Assembly (NCBI RefSeq): GCF_003403295.1 | Contig: NZ_QUWV01000084.1 | Location: 1 to 51,074 of the forward strand | DNA length: 51,074 nt | Origin: Komagataeibacter melaceti | GTDB lineage: Bacteria > Pseudomonadota > Alphaproteobacteria > Acetobacterales > Acetobacteraceae | Direction: 5' to 3' | In this document: positions 36,782 to 45,815 of the stretch, piece after piece | Layout of the letters: every line of letters begins with the position of its first letter | Position numbering within the stretch: position 1 is the stretch's first letter | Translations under genes and position numbers: made by a program | The notes under the pieces: generated by a model | Database searches by the model: none | Seen by the model: only the letters and a program-made list of their open reading frames with translations | What the model was told of the DNA's origin: nothing

Positions 36782-37300
36782 TCAGGTGTGCGATATGATG
36801 CGGTACAGGAACAGGAGGTCCATCCACCGGCCGAATTTGATGCCGCATTCGGGTATCAGCCCGCCATGCTGGAAACCGAAGCGTTCATGCAGCAGGCGCG
36901 AGGCGACATTGGTGGAGGTAATGCCCGCCACCATTACATGCACATGCTCCGCCTTGGCCCGGTCGCACAGGGCCTGAAGCAGCGCGCTGCCAATGCCCTG
37001 CCGCTTGTAGGCCGGGGCGATATAGACGGAGTGTTCGACCGTGTGGATATAGCCAGAAAACGGGCGGAACATTTTCCAGCTACAGTATCCCGCCACGCTG
37101 CCATCGGGCATTTCCGCCACCATGACCGGGTAGCCGCTGGCCTGACTGCTGTGCAGCCAGTCCAGCCGTACGGCCACGGTGGTCTCGTGCGTTTCCCACA
37201 TGGAGGTGCTGTTGCGGATGGCGTGATTGACGATCTCGACAATGGCCGGAATATCGGCGTCGGTCGCGTCACGTATCAGCAGCGCAGGGCGTTCAGCCAT
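36782..37300 (-). CDS. GNAT acetyltransferase, phosphinothricin acetyltransferase-like
   Basis: A 172-residue GNAT-fold N-acetyltransferase. The acetyl-CoA-binding motif A is VYIAPAYKRQGIGSALLQAL near residue 90; the N-terminal IRDATDADIPAIVEIVNHAI and ETHETTVAVRLDWL match the phosphinothricin/methionine sulfoximine acetyltransferase subgroup. It overlaps the end of prmA by 8 bases. The likely substrates are amino acid analogues; the true one is unknown. Confidence 0.83.
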   Translation of the reverse strand: MAERPALLIRDATDADIPAIVEIVNHAIRNSTSMWETHETTVAVRLDWLHSSQASGYPVMVAEMPDGSVAGYCSWKMFRPFSGYIHTVEHSVYIAPAYKRQGIGSALLQALCDRAKAEHVHVMVAGITSTNVASRLLHERFGFQHGGLIPECGIKFGRWMDLLFLYRIISHT

Positions 37301-38195
37301 GGGGCTTGCGCAGGATCAGCGTCGCCCAGTCCCCTTCACGCAGGTGGCGTTCCAGCACGAGCCCATGTGGCCTGTGGGCGGCAAGCACCATGCGGACCTG
37401 CGTGTTCAGCAGCCCCGCAAGGATGGCGGTGCCGCCGGGCATGAGGTTGCGCGCCAGATCGACCGCCATGCCACATAGCGGGCGGGCAAGGATGTTGGCG
37501 AATACAAGGTCATAGGGCGCGTGGTGGCGGATGGCGGGTGTGGCCCAGCCATTGCCGAGGTGACAGTCCACCAGCGTGGACAGGCCGTTCATGGCGGCGT
37601 TGCGCCGGGTCACGCGCACCGACCACGGGTCGATATCGGTCGCCAGCACGGGCGTATGCAGCAGGGCGGCGGCGGCCATGGCCAGGATGCCCGAGCCACA
37701 GCCCAGGTCAAGGATACGGCGGGGCTTGCGATAGGCGATCATTTCCAGCGCGCGCAGGCAGCCGCGCGTGGACCCGTGCTCGCCTGAGCCGAAGGCCACG
37801 CCCGCATCCAGCGTGATGGTGATGCGCTGCGGGCGGCGCTCATGTTCCAGATGCGTGCCACGGATGGCGAAGCGCCGGCCCGCAAGCTGTTCGGGAAAGG
37901 ATTCATAGGTGCGGGCCAGCCACCCTTCGGATTCCGTGTGGCTGCGTTCAAGTTCGGCATCCACGCCGCTGGTCAGCGCCGCAAGGATCAGGGCCGCGCG
38001 CAGTTCGTCCTCGCCGCTGCCGGTGTCCTTCACCCCTTCCACGCGCCACAGCGTCTGGCTGTCATCCACCTCGAAAATGCCGATGGTGGTGCAGACGGTG
38101 GACAGGGCGGATTCATAGGGCTCGACCGCATCAGGCGGGACAGTGACCGATATGGTTTCCAGTTCTGTGGCGTGACGCCGGGGGGAAAGGCTCAT
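37293..38195 (-). CDS. prmA: Ribosomal protein L11 methyltransferase
   Basis: A 300-residue SAM-dependent methyltransferase. The SAM-binding motif is ILDLGCGSGILAMAAAAL near residue 161, preceded by the PrmA-specific GVAFGSGEHGSTRGCLRAL and followed by VFANILARPL. The N-terminal ferredoxin-like domain recognises L11. It starts directly after the stop of the upstream helicase gene and overlaps the following GNAT gene. Confidence 0.92.
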   Translation of the reverse strand: MSLSPRRHATELETISVTVPPDAVEPYESALSTVCTTIGIFEVDDSQTLWRVEGVKDTGSGEDELRAALILAALTSGVDAELERSHTESEGWLARTYESFPEQLAGRRFAIRGTHLEHERRPQRITITLDAGVAFGSGEHGSTRGCLRALEMIAYRKPRRILDLGCGSGILAMAAAALLHTPVLATDIDPWSVRVTRRNAAMNGLSTLVDCHLGNGWATPAIRHHAPYDLVFANILARPLCGMAVDLARNLMPGGTAILAGLLNTQVRMVLAAHRPHGLVLERHLREGDWATLILRKPHG

Positions 38196-40412
38196 TTATA
38201 CCTGCTCAACAAATGTATCGATCACCCGCTTGGGGCCTGCTTTTTCAAACGCGATTTCCAGCCGGTTGCCCTCGACCGCGGTAATGGTGCCGTAGCCGAA
38301 TTTCTGGTGGAATACACGTACCCCCACCTTCATGCCCGGTGTGGTTGCCGCAGGCGGCGTGACATCATGCACCCGGCGGCTGGCGACAAGCGGGAAGGGT
38401 GTCGCGCCAAATACGGAGGGACGACCAAGGAAACTGCGGCGGCTGTTCGAGGTATCGCCCATGGTCTCGATATGCTCGGCGGGCAGTTCCTCAATAAAGC
38501 GGCTGGGAATGGCGGACTGCCAGCTTCCGTAAATAAGCCGGTTGCCCGCATGGCTTATGATGGCCCTGCGGCGCGCGCGCGTAATGCCGACATAGGCAAG
38601 GCGGCGTTCCTCCTCCAGCCCTTTCAGCCCGCCTTCGTCAAGCGTGCGCTGGGAGGGGAAGACCCCTTCCTCCCATCCGGGCAGGAACACGGTGTCGAAT
38701 TCCAGCCCCTTCGCGCCGTGCAGCGTCATGATGCTCAGACTGTCCTGACCGGCCTTGTCTTCCGTATCCATGACAAGAGCGACATGCTCAAGGAACCCGC
38801 CGAGGTTTTCATAATCCGCAAGCGAGCGGACCAGTTCCTTCAGGTTTTCCAGCCTGCCCGGCGCATCGGGGGATTTGTCGGCCTTCCACATCGCGATATA
38901 GCCGGACTCTTCAAGCAACTGGTCAATGGCGACGACATGCCCCTCGCGCCCCAGCATCGCGCGCGTGGCGGCTAGTGTCTGCATGAGCGCGGCCAGTTGC
39001 TCCTTCGCCCGGCCCCTGATCTCACCCGTTGCCAGCAGGTCCAGCACGGCGGCGGTCAGCGGGATTTCGCGCGCGCGGGCGTGGACATGTATCTTTTGCA
39101 GCCCCGTGGTGCCCACGCCCCGGCGCGGCACGTTGATGATCCGTTCAAAGGCCAGATCGTCCGATGGCTGGTTGACCACGCGCATATACGCAATGGCGTC
39201 CCGTATTTCGGCGCGTTCGTAAAAGCGCAGGCCGCCCACCACGCGGTAGGGCAGGCCGAGGGTGATCAGGCGTTCCTCGAACGCGCGGGTCTGGAAGCCC
39301 GCGCGCACCAGTATCGCGATCTCGGACATGGCATGGCCGTCACCGCGCAGGCGCTCGATCTCGGCGCCGACCATGCGGGCTTCATCATCCGAATCCTGCA
39401 CGGAAATGACGCGTACCTTCTCGCCCTCGGCATCCTCGCGGCCGGGGTGCAGCGTCTTGCCCAGCCGCCCCTCGTTATGCGCGATCAGGCCGGAGGCAGC
39501 GCCCAGTATCTGCCGGGTGGAGCGGTAATTGCGTTCCAGCCGCACCACATGCGCGCCGGGAAAATCACGCTCGAAGCGCAGGATGTTTTCCACCTCCGCC
39601 CCGCGCCATGAATAGATCGACTGGTCATCATCCCCCACGCAGCAGATATTGGCGGGCTGTCCCTGCCGGTGGGCCAGCAGCCGCAGCCACAGGTACTGGA
39701 TGGTGTTGGTGTCCTGATATTCGTCCACCAGGATGTAGCGGAAGAAACGGTGATACTGTGCCAGCACATCCGGGTGGCGGCGCATGATTTCCGTCATGTG
39801 CAGCATGAGGTCGCCAAAATCACAGGCATTTATCTGCTTCAGGCGCGACTGGTAGTCGGCATAGATTTCCGCGCAGCGCCCGTTGGCGAAGTCCGTGTCC
39901 TCGGCGGCGGTGATGGAATCGGGCATGAGGCCCCGATCCTTCCAGCGCTGGATCACCCCCAGGATCGCCTGCGGCGGCCAGCGCTTGGTGTCGATGCGGT
40001 AGGGTTCAAGCACCTGCTTGAGCAGGCGGAGCTGGTCATCGGTATCAAGGATGGTGAAGCCGCTGGTCAGCCCGACATATTCCGCGTGGCGGCGCAGCAT
40101 GCGCGCGCACAGGGCGTGGAACGTGCCCAGCCACAGCCCTTCTGCCGGTTCGCCCAGCAGCGCGCCGACACGTTCACGCATTTCGCGCGCGGCCTTGTTG
40201 GTAAAGGTCACGGCAAGTATCTGGTTCGGGCGCGCGCGGCCTGACAGCAGGATATGGGCGAACCGCGTGGTCAGGACCCGTGTCTTGCCGGTGCCCGCAC
40301 CGGCCAGGACCAGCAGCGGGCCATCCGTGGTCTCGATGGCGGCCCGCTGTTCGGGATTGAGGCGATTGAGGTAGTCCGGCTCCGGGCCGGTGGGGATAAG
40401 GCTGTCCATCAC
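38196..40412 (-). CDS. uvrD: UvrD/PcrA-type DNA helicase
   Basis: A 738-residue superfamily 1A 3'-5' helicase for repair and replication restart. Visible motifs: Walker A LAGAGTGKTRVLTTRF near residue 36, motif II DEYQDTN near 231, motif III GDDDQSIYSWRGA near 257, motif V TLHGAKGLEFDTVFLPGWEEG near 565 and motif VI RRLAYVGITRARRR near 605. The C-terminus HQKFGYGTITAVEGNRLEIAF is the Tudor-like domain that in PcrA/UvrD contacts RNA polymerase. It is the first gene of the uvrD-prmA operon and divergent from a radC-type gene. Confidence 0.94.
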   Translation of the reverse strand: MMDSLIPTGPEPDYLNRLNPEQRAAIETTDGPLLVLAGAGTGKTRVLTTRFAHILLSGRARPNQILAVTFTNKAAREMRERVGALLGEPAEGLWLGTFHALCARMLRRHAEYVGLTSGFTILDTDDQLRLLKQVLEPYRIDTKRWPPQAILGVIQRWKDRGLMPDSITAAEDTDFANGRCAEIYADYQSRLKQINACDFGDLMLHMTEIMRRHPDVLAQYHRFFRYILVDEYQDTNTIQYLWLRLLAHRQGQPANICCVGDDDQSIYSWRGAEVENILRFERDFPGAHVVRLERNYRSTRQILGAASGLIAHNEGRLGKTLHPGREDAEGEKVRVISVQDSDDEARMVGAEIERLRGDGHAMSEIAILVRAGFQTRAFEERLITLGLPYRVVGGLRFYERAEIRDAIAYMRVVNQPSDDLAFERIINVPRRGVGTTGLQKIHVHARAREIPLTAAVLDLLATGEIRGRAKEQLAALMQTLAATRAMLGREGHVVAIDQLLEESGYIAMWKADKSPDAPGRLENLKELVRSLADYENLGGFLEHVALVMDTEDKAGQDSLSIMTLHGAKGLEFDTVFLPGWEEGVFPSQRTLDEGGLKGLEEERRLAYVGITRARRRAIISHAGNRLIYGSWQSAIPSRFIEELPAEHIETMGDTSNSRRSFLGRPSVFGATPFPLVASRRVHDVTPPAATTPGMKVGVRVFHQKFGYGTITAVEGNRLEIAFEKAGPKRVIDTFVEQV

Positions 40413-40510
40413 GCTACCTTCTATACCAGTCCCACCGCGTGGGAACCAATGCTATCACTTGTGGCCATGACGGGGGCGGGAGAAAACATGCGGCATGACG
40501 GGCAACAGGC

Positions 40511-41188
40511 ATGAAAACTGCGGCAGCAACCGGTCCGGGCGGACATCGCGCGCGCATGCGCAGGCGCATCCGCATGGCGGGCGCGCACTCCCTGGCCGAT
40601 TACGAACTGCTGGAGGTACTGCTGTTCGCCGCCGTGCCACGGCGGGACACCAAGCCCCAGGCCAAGGCGCTGCTGGCGCATTTCGGCAGTCTGGAAGCCG
40701 TGCTGGATGCCCCGCCTGCGGCCCTGCGGGCGGCAGGGCTGGGACCGCGCGGAGTGGCAGTGCTGTTCTGCCCGGCCCGCGTCGCGTCACGGCTGAGCCA
40801 TGCCGACCCACGGGGGCAGGTAATCGTTACGGATGTTGCGGCGCTGCTGGCCCATTGTGATGGCGCGCCCTGTCCCGACCGGGACGGGGTGCGGGTCTTC
40901 TATCTCGATTCCGCGCGCCATATGCTGGCCGATGAAATGGTCCCGGCCGGTCCGGCAGCAGAAATGTGCCGCACCGTGCTGGCGCGCGCGCTGGAACTGC
41001 ATGCCGTCTCCCTTATCGCCGTGCGGGACATGGGCGCGCAGCCACCACCGGCGCAGGGCTGCGTGGGCGACCTGCGTTTCCTGCGCATGCTGCACGCCCA
41101 TGCCCGGCTGCTGGGGCTGGCCCTGCAGGATTGCCTTGTGCGTGGCGGGGGCACGACGGTCAGCATGCGCGCCGTGATTACGGCATAG
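40511..41188 (+). CDS. RadC-like protein with degenerate JAMM site
   Basis: A 225-residue RadC-family protein. The N-terminal helix-hairpin-helix region is preserved (LADYELLEVLLFAAVPRRDTK, residues 28-48, and ALLAHFGSLEAVL). The C-terminal metalloprotease-like domain is recognisable (GVRVFYLDSARHML, ARALELHAVSLIAV), but the JAMM signature HxHP...D of RadC is replaced: Val171 and Asp173 stand where the two His should be, and Cys184 where the Asp should be. It therefore probably lacks the zinc site. A paralogue with an intact site lies 0.9 kb downstream (42055-42726). RadC's true role is not settled. Confidence 0.75.
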   Translation: MKTAAATGPGGHRARMRRRIRMAGAHSLADYELLEVLLFAAVPRRDTKPQAKALLAHFGSLEAVLDAPPAALRAAGLGPRGVAVLFCPARVASRLSHADPRGQVIVTDVAALLAHCDGAPCPDRDGVRVFYLDSARHMLADEMVPAGPAAEMCRTVLARALELHAVSLIAVRDMGAQPPPAQGCVGDLRFLRMLHAHARLLGLALQDCLVRGGGTTVSMRAVITA

Positions 41189-41278
41189 GGGACTGAAAAT
41201 AACAGAAACTCTCGGTGCCCCCTTTTTTCAGGAAGACGGCATTATCAGGAGTTTCCGTATGGTTTTTTCAGGTCGTCC

Positions 41279-41971
41279 TTAGCGGTGGGGATGGGCGTCG
41301 GCGGCAGCGAACTGCTGGCGGATGGCCTCAAGCAGTTCGGAGGGTTGGCTGACCAGTGCATCGGCGCCCGCCTCGACCAGTTCCTCACGCGAGCCATAGC
41401 CCCACAGCACGCCCAGCGCGCGGACGTGGTTGGCATGCGCGCCGCTTATGTCATGTCGGCGGTCCCCGATCATGAGCGCGTCTTCACGGCGGATGTTGTG
41501 TTCACGCAGCAGGGCGGCGATCAGTTCCGGTTTTTCCGCGCCGCTGTCATCCGCGCGCGCGCCGGACAGGCCATCGAAAAAATGGACCAGATCGCGCAGG
41601 TGCAGGATCTTGCGTGCAAGGTGCCGGGGCTTGGATGTGGCCACGAACAGGCGCACCCCCTCGGCTGACAGGGTTTCGATCACGTGGCGTATATGATCGA
41701 ATACCGGGGTCTTGTGCATGCCCGCCGATTCGTAGTGCTTGCGGTAAAGCGCCATGGCTTCCTGCACCCGGTCATCGCCATAATGGGCCAGCACATGGCC
41801 GATCAGTTCTTCCAGCGGCGGCCCGACCACCCATGTCAGGTCTATCGACATATCAGGTTCATGCCCGAGATCACGCAGCAGGGCATGGATGGAGTCCACA
41901 ATGCCATCGCGCGAACGAACGATGGTTCCGTCCAGATCAAAGAGTACGGTATGGGATTTCTGAAACAGCAT
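41279..41971 (-). CDS. HAD-superfamily phosphatase (Gph-like)
   Basis: A 230-residue haloacid dehalogenase hydrolase. Motif I is LFDLDGTIVRSRDGI at residues 10-24, motif II the Thr in VATSKPRH near 112, motif III Lys in GAEKPELIAALL near 148 and motif IV MIGDRRHDISGA near 170. The IRHVIETLSAEGVRLFVATS context resembles 5'-nucleotidase/phosphoglycolate phosphatase types. It lies on the opposite strand between the two RadC genes and divergent from the second one. Confidence 0.8.
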   Translation of the reverse strand: MLFQKSHTVLFDLDGTIVRSRDGIVDSIHALLRDLGHEPDMSIDLTWVVGPPLEELIGHVLAHYGDDRVQEAMALYRKHYESAGMHKTPVFDHIRHVIETLSAEGVRLFVATSKPRHLARKILHLRDLVHFFDGLSGARADDSGAEKPELIAALLREHNIRREDALMIGDRRHDISGAHANHVRALGVLWGYGSREELVEAGADALVSQPSELLEAIRQQFAAADAHPHR

Positions 41972-42054
41972 GCAGGTTCATAAGCTCCTAGTCCTGCCGC
42001 CATCATGCACCATCAGGGCGGATTTTGTGCTGAAATTGTTGGGAAGTCTTCATT

Positions 42055-42726
42055 TTGCCCGATAAAGGGACGCACTCAGGCCCATCCGCGTCCGCCGCTC
42101 CCGGCCCGAGCCATGCCGATGACCTCGCCTTCCTGCGCGACATGATCCTCACGCTCGATACCACCCATCCCGCGCCGGATCGCCTTGCGGCCAGCCTGCT
42201 GGCGCGATTTGGCTCAGCAGGTATGGCCCTGTCGGCGCATGTGGGGAGTGTGGACGAGGTGGCCGGAGGGGAGACCATGCTGCCCCCCATGCTGGCCGTT
42301 GTGCGCGAGGCGGCGTTGCGGCTGTACCGTAGCCGGGTGCGGCGCACGGATGTGCTGTCCGGGCGGGCGGGGCTTATGGCCTATCTGCAGGCCAGCATGG
42401 GCCATGAGGTGGTCGAGCAGTTCCGCGTGCTGTTCGTGGATGGCGCGTTCCGCCTTCTGGCCGATGACCTGATGGGCACCGGCACGGTCAACCATTCACC
42501 CGTCTATCCGCGCGAGATCATGCGCCGTGCGCTGGCGCTCGGGGCCAGCGGGCTGGTGCTGGCCCATAACCACCCGGCGGGGCGGCCCGAGCCATCAGGC
42601 GCTGATATCGAGATGACCATGCGCATCGTCCAGCTTGGTACGCTCATGCACGTCGCGGTGCATGACCATATCATCGTGGGCAATGGCCGGACGTGCAGCT
42701 TCCGCGATATGGGGCTGATTACCTAG
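42055..42726 (+). CDS. RadC family protein with intact JAMM motif
   Basis: A 223-residue RadC-family protein. The JAMM signature is complete: His171, His173 and Asp184 in HNHPAGRPEPSGAD, with HDHIIVGNG following. The N-terminal helical region is shorter and more divergent than usual. The start is set at TTG 42055 after GGGAAG; an internal ATG start is possible. Its stop overlaps the end of the convergent purK gene by 8 bases. It shares a family with the gene at 40511-41188 but is quite diverged from it. Confidence 0.85.
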   Translation: MPDKGTHSGPSASAAPGPSHADDLAFLRDMILTLDTTHPAPDRLAASLLARFGSAGMALSAHVGSVDEVAGGETMLPPMLAVVREAALRLYRSRVRRTDVLSGRAGLMAYLQASMGHEVVEQFRVLFVDGAFRLLADDLMGTGTVNHSPVYPREIMRRALALGASGLVLAHNHPAGRPEPSGADIEMTMRIVQLGTLMHVAVHDHIIVGNGRTCSFRDMGLIT

Positions 42727-43852
42727 TCCCGCCCAGCGGGCCAAGGGCGGCCTCGACCCCGAATTCGCCCGGCAGGCCACCTTGCGGGAACAGCACGTTC
42801 ACATGGCCCATCTTGCGGCCGGGCCGGGCTTCCGCCTTGCCATAATGGTGGGCCAGCAGGCGCGGTGTGGCCATGATCCGTGGCCACAGCGCCATGTCAT
42901 CCGGCCCGATCAGGTTCTTCATCACCGCATCACTGTGGCGGATGGCGGGCGGCAGGGGCAGGCCGGTCACGGCGCGCACATGCATCTCGAACTGGTCAAC
43001 CGGGCAGGCATTCATGGTCCAGTGGCCGGAATTATGGGGGCGGGGGGCAATTTCGTTTACCCGCAGGCTCCCGTCACGGTCCACGAACATCTCGACACCC
43101 AGTATCCCGATCAGGTCGAGCGCCACCGCAATGCGCCGGGCCAGATCACGCGCCTGCGCGGCAAGGTCGGGCGGGATGCGGGCGGGGGCGAAGCTTATGT
43201 CCAGAATCCCGTTGCTGTGGCGGTTTTCCGTCACGTCAAAGGTGCTGACATCCCCCTGCGCGTTGCGTGCGACCATCACGCTGATTTCACAGGCGAAATG
43301 CACCATCCCCTCGGCCACCAGCGGGTGGGGGCGCAGGGTGTCAAAGGCGGCGGCCAGACCGTCAGCATCATGGATGCGGGCCTGACCCTTGCCATCATAG
43401 CCAAGGCGCGTGGTCTTGAGGATGAAAGGATAGCCCAGCGCTTCGGCCGCCCGGTCCAGATCGGCGCGCTCATGCACCGCCAGCCATGGGGCGACCGGGA
43501 TGCCCGCCTCCGCCATGAAGGTTTTTTCTGCAATGCGGTCCTGGCTTATGCGCAGGATACGCCCGGCGGGGTGGACGGGCCGGATGCTGGAGAGCAGGTC
43601 CAGCCCATCGGCGCTGATATTTTCGAATTCGAAGGTAATGACATCCACCGCATCGGCAAACCGGCGCAGGGCGTCATGGTCGTCATAGCGGCCAAGGGTG
43701 AGGGCATGCGCCACCTGCGCCGCCGGGCCATCGGCATCCTGTGTCAGGATATGGGCGCGATAGCCCAGACGCGCTGCGGCAATGGCGGACATGCGGCCAA
43801 GCTGCCCACCCCCGACAATACCCAGCACCGCGCCGGGGGCCAGTGCGCTCAT
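42719..43852 (-). CDS. purK: N5-carboxyaminoimidazole ribonucleotide synthase
   Basis: A 377-residue ATP-grasp enzyme that carboxylates AIR to N5-CAIR in purine synthesis. Visible are [21 protein letters not shown] at the N-terminus, [15 protein letters not shown] near residue 145 in the ATP-binding region, and [17 protein letters not shown] near 265. It begins within the end of purE (4-base overlap, ATGA), so the two successive steps are coupled. Confidence 0.95.
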   Translation of the reverse strand: MSALAPGAVLGIVGGGQLGRMSAIAAARLGYRAHILTQDADGPAAQVAHALTLGRYDDHDALRRFADAVDVITFEFENISADGLDLLSSIRPVHPAGRILRISQDRIAEKTFMAEAGIPVAPWLAVHERADLDRAAEALGYPFILKTTRLGYDGKGQARIHDADGLAAAFDTLRPHPLVAEGMVHFACEISVMVARNAQGDVSTFDVTENRHSNGILDISFAPARIPPDLAAQARDLARRIAVALDLIGILGVEMFVDRDGSLRVNEIAPRPHNSGHWTMNACPVDQFEMHVRAVTGLPLPPAIRHSDAVMKNLIGPDDMALWPRIMATPRLLAHHYGKAEARPGRKMGHVNVLFPQGGLPGEFGVEAALGPLGGTR

Positions 43853-44364
43853 CGGGTCGGTTCCTGCGCTACCGATGCGCTCTGGCGTTCACGCCATGCT
43901 GCCAGCCGTGCGCCCAGCGCGGGGTCGGACAGGGCCAGGATGGATGCCGCCAGCAGGGCCGCGTTGGTGGCCCCCGCCTTGCCAATGGCCAGCGTGCCGA
44001 CCGGGATGCCGCCGGGCATCTGCACGATCGACAGCAGGCTGTCCATGCCCTTGAGTGCATGGGATTCCACCGGCACGCCCAGTACCGGCAGCGCGGTCCA
44101 TGCCGCGCACATGCCCGGCAGGTGCGCGGCCCCGCCAGCGCCCGCGATGATGACCGACAGCCCGCGCCCCTGCGCGGTCTTGGCATATTCCGCCAGCCGG
44201 TCCGGCGTGCGGTGGGCCGAGACGATGCGGATTTCATGCGCGATATCCAGCGCCTCCAGCACGGCGGCGGCGTGGCGCATGGTTTCCCAGTCGGACTGGC
44301 TGCCCATGATCATCCCGACACGCGGGGCCTGCGTGCCGGTGGGCGGAACGGGGGGGTGGCTCAC
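43849..44364 (-). CDS. purE: N5-CAIR mutase
   Basis: A 171-residue class I PurE that converts N5-CAIR to [24 protein letters not shown] lies near the N-terminus, followed by [31 protein letters not shown] and the [10 protein letters not shown] motif. The class I form fits the presence of purK. The short N-terminal extension [14 protein letters not shown] precedes the conserved strand. Confidence 0.95.
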   Translation of the reverse strand: MSHPPVPPTGTQAPRVGMIMGSQSDWETMRHAAAVLEALDIAHEIRIVSAHRTPDRLAEYAKTAQGRGLSVIIAGAGGAAHLPGMCAAWTALPVLGVPVESHALKGMDSLLSIVQMPGGIPVGTLAIGKAGATNAALLAASILALSDPALGARLAAWRERQSASVAQEPTR

Positions 44365-44387
44365 GGTAACGTACTCTCGTCAGGTAT

Positions 44388-44588
44388 TCAGGCGATGCTG
44401 TCCGGGATCAGGCGGCTTTCCAGCCATGTGATCTCGTCCTTCAGCAGGAGCTTGCGCTTTTTCAGCCGTTGCAGTTGCAACTGGTCCGTTATCTGCAACG
44501 CCATGCGGTTGATGACCGTATCAAGGTCACGATGTTCGCTGCGCAGTTCGTGCAGCTTGCGAAGGAGGGTATCCCGATCTGTCAGCAT
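44388..44588 (-). CDS. DUF465 / YdcH-family small protein
   Basis: A 66-residue, wholly helical, charged protein with the YdcH/DUF465 pattern: LHELRSEHRDLDTVINRM, then QLQRLKKRKLLLKDEITWLE. The function of the family is not known. It ends 23 bases upstream of the purE start on the same strand, and a second DUF465 gene lies divergently at 44749-44919. Confidence 0.8.
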   Translation of the reverse strand: MLTDRDTLLRKLHELRSEHRDLDTVINRMALQITDQLQLQRLKKRKLLLKDEITWLESRLIPDSIA

Positions 44589-44748
44589 GGCGGCTCATCT
44601 GTTAGGTGGGCGTTCGCTATCCTAAGCATATCCGCCGCAAAAGACGAGACGCCCGGCACGAACCCCATGGCCTGCAATTTTAGCATGGAATTCGCCGGGC
44701 GGTCTGGTCTAGCCTGTCTGGGTCGTAACAGAGACGCTGGAGGGTTCC

Positions 44749-44919
44749 ATGTCTTATGAAGCGCGTATCAACAGCCTGAAAAATCGCCATGCACGGCTCG
44801 ACGCCCGCATTTTTGATGAAGACCGCCGCCCCATGCCGGACGAAGTCACCATCCGCAGGCTCAAGCTTGAAAAACTCCGCCTGAAGGAGGAGATCGAGCG
44901 CCTCGCCAGACTGGGCTGA
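44749..44919 (+). CDS. Second DUF465 / YdcH-like small protein
   Basis: A 56-residue protein starting MSYEARINSLKNRHARLDAR and continuing with RRLKLEKLRLKEEIERLAR, the same two-helix charged layout as YdcH proteins. It has a good ribosome binding site (GGAGGG five bases before the ATG). It is divergent from the related gene at 44388-44588, with a 160-base spacer. The function is unknown. Confidence 0.75.
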   Translation: MSYEARINSLKNRHARLDARIFDEDRRPMPDEVTIRRLKLEKLRLKEEIERLARLG

Positions 44920-44971
44920 CGGGCCTGCGCGCCGCCCGGCATGACTGCCGGGCTGGCCAGCTACAGGCTGA

Positions 44972-45559
44972 TCAGATGCCGTTCTCGCTGTCGTCATCCA
45001 GTTCCAGCGGCGGCGGGACGGCCTGCCCCTCACGCGCCAGGCGCTCATTGGCGGCGGCCACCATGGCGTTCAGGTCGGTCTGGCTGCACAGGCCCAGCGT
45101 GACGGGATCACGCGGCTTGATGTTCGGGCTGTTCCAGTGCTGCTTGGTGCGGACCTTCTCGATGGTGTCCTTGGTCGTGCCCAGCAGCTTGCTGATCTGC
45201 TGCTCGGACAACTGCGGGAAGTTGCGCAGGATAAAGGCGATCGCATCCGGGCGGTCATTGCGCTTGGCCACTGGCGTATAGCGCGCGCCCTTCGAGCGGC
45301 GGTTGATCGGGTTGGCCGGCGGCAGGATCTTGAGACGGCTCTCGGGATCCTTTTCGCAGCGGTCGATCTCGGTCTGCGTAAGCTGGTGGTTGGCAATCGG
45401 GTCGTAACCCACGATTCCCTGCGCGACTTCCCCATCGGCAATGGCCTGGACTTCCAGGGGGTGCATTCCACAGAACTCGGCGATCTGGGTAAAGGTCAGC
45501 GCCGTTTTTTCAATAAGCCACACGGCGGTTGCCTTGGGCATCAGGGGCAGGGCGGTCAT
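44972..45559 (-). CDS. trcR: Cell-cycle transcriptional regulator TrcR (DUF1013)
   Basis: A 195-residue DUF1013 protein; the N-terminus ALPLMPKATAVWLIEKTALT is nearly invariant in alphaproteobacterial TrcR. It carries a predicted helix-turn-helix (FTQIAEFCGMHPLEVQAIAD) and a second one in LSEQQISKLLGTTKDTIEKV. TrcR is an RNA polymerase-associated regulator linked to cell-cycle control in Caulobacter. The ATG at 45559 with AGGACC upstream is preferred over the GTG two codons earlier. An 18-bp perfect palindrome lies 19 bases upstream of this start. Confidence 0.88.
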   Translation of the reverse strand: MTALPLMPKATAVWLIEKTALTFTQIAEFCGMHPLEVQAIADGEVAQGIVGYDPIANHQLTQTEIDRCEKDPESRLKILPPANPINRRSKGARYTPVAKRNDRPDAIAFILRNFPQLSEQQISKLLGTTKDTIEKVRTKQHWNSPNIKPRDPVTLGLCSQTDLNAMVAAANERLAREGQAVPPPLELDDDSENGI

Positions 45560-45577
45560 TATCACTCAGGTCCTACA

Positions 45578-45595
45578 GCGTGTGGCGCCACACGC
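45578..45595. promoter_or_regulatory. 18-bp perfect palindrome upstream of trcR
   Basis: GCGTGTGGC immediately followed by its reverse complement GCCACACGC, without spacer. It lies between the trcR start codon and whatever promoter serves it, and would suit binding of a dimeric regulator. A further inverted repeat, CGGTTCC ... GGAACCG, lies at 45620-45644. The factor is unknown. Confidence 0.45.
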
Positions 45596-45756
45596 AGGCA
45601 CCTGAAATGGTGTTTGAACCGGTTCCTTTCCAGAGCGGGAACCGTGCGTACCTGCTGGCGCGCCAGAAACAGAAAACACTCGTGGAAGTGATATGAAGGT
45701 TGCGGGTGGTAAAGGTCAAGACTTCAATCCACCCGTCAGGGATGTTTCACCGCAAT

Positions 45757-45790
45757 AAAAAACGGGGGCGGACCACTGGCCCACCCCCGC
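45757..45790 (-). terminator. Rho-independent terminator of hsp20
   Basis: On the minus strand, a GC-rich hairpin of about 12 pairs (CGGGGGTGGGCC - AGT - GGTCCGCCCCCG, including two G-U pairs) is followed directly by TTTTTT. The G-U pairs exist only on the minus-strand transcript, which fixes the orientation. It lies 25 bases after the hsp20 stop. Confidence 0.88.
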
Positions 45791-45815
45791 TGTAAAATAT
45801 TGGCCGTTACGGCGC

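Noticed and set aside
42782-44431. A 549-codon open frame on the plus strand opposite purK and purE
   Set aside because: The translation is low complexity, rich in Gly, His and Arg, and lies exactly over two well supported genes.
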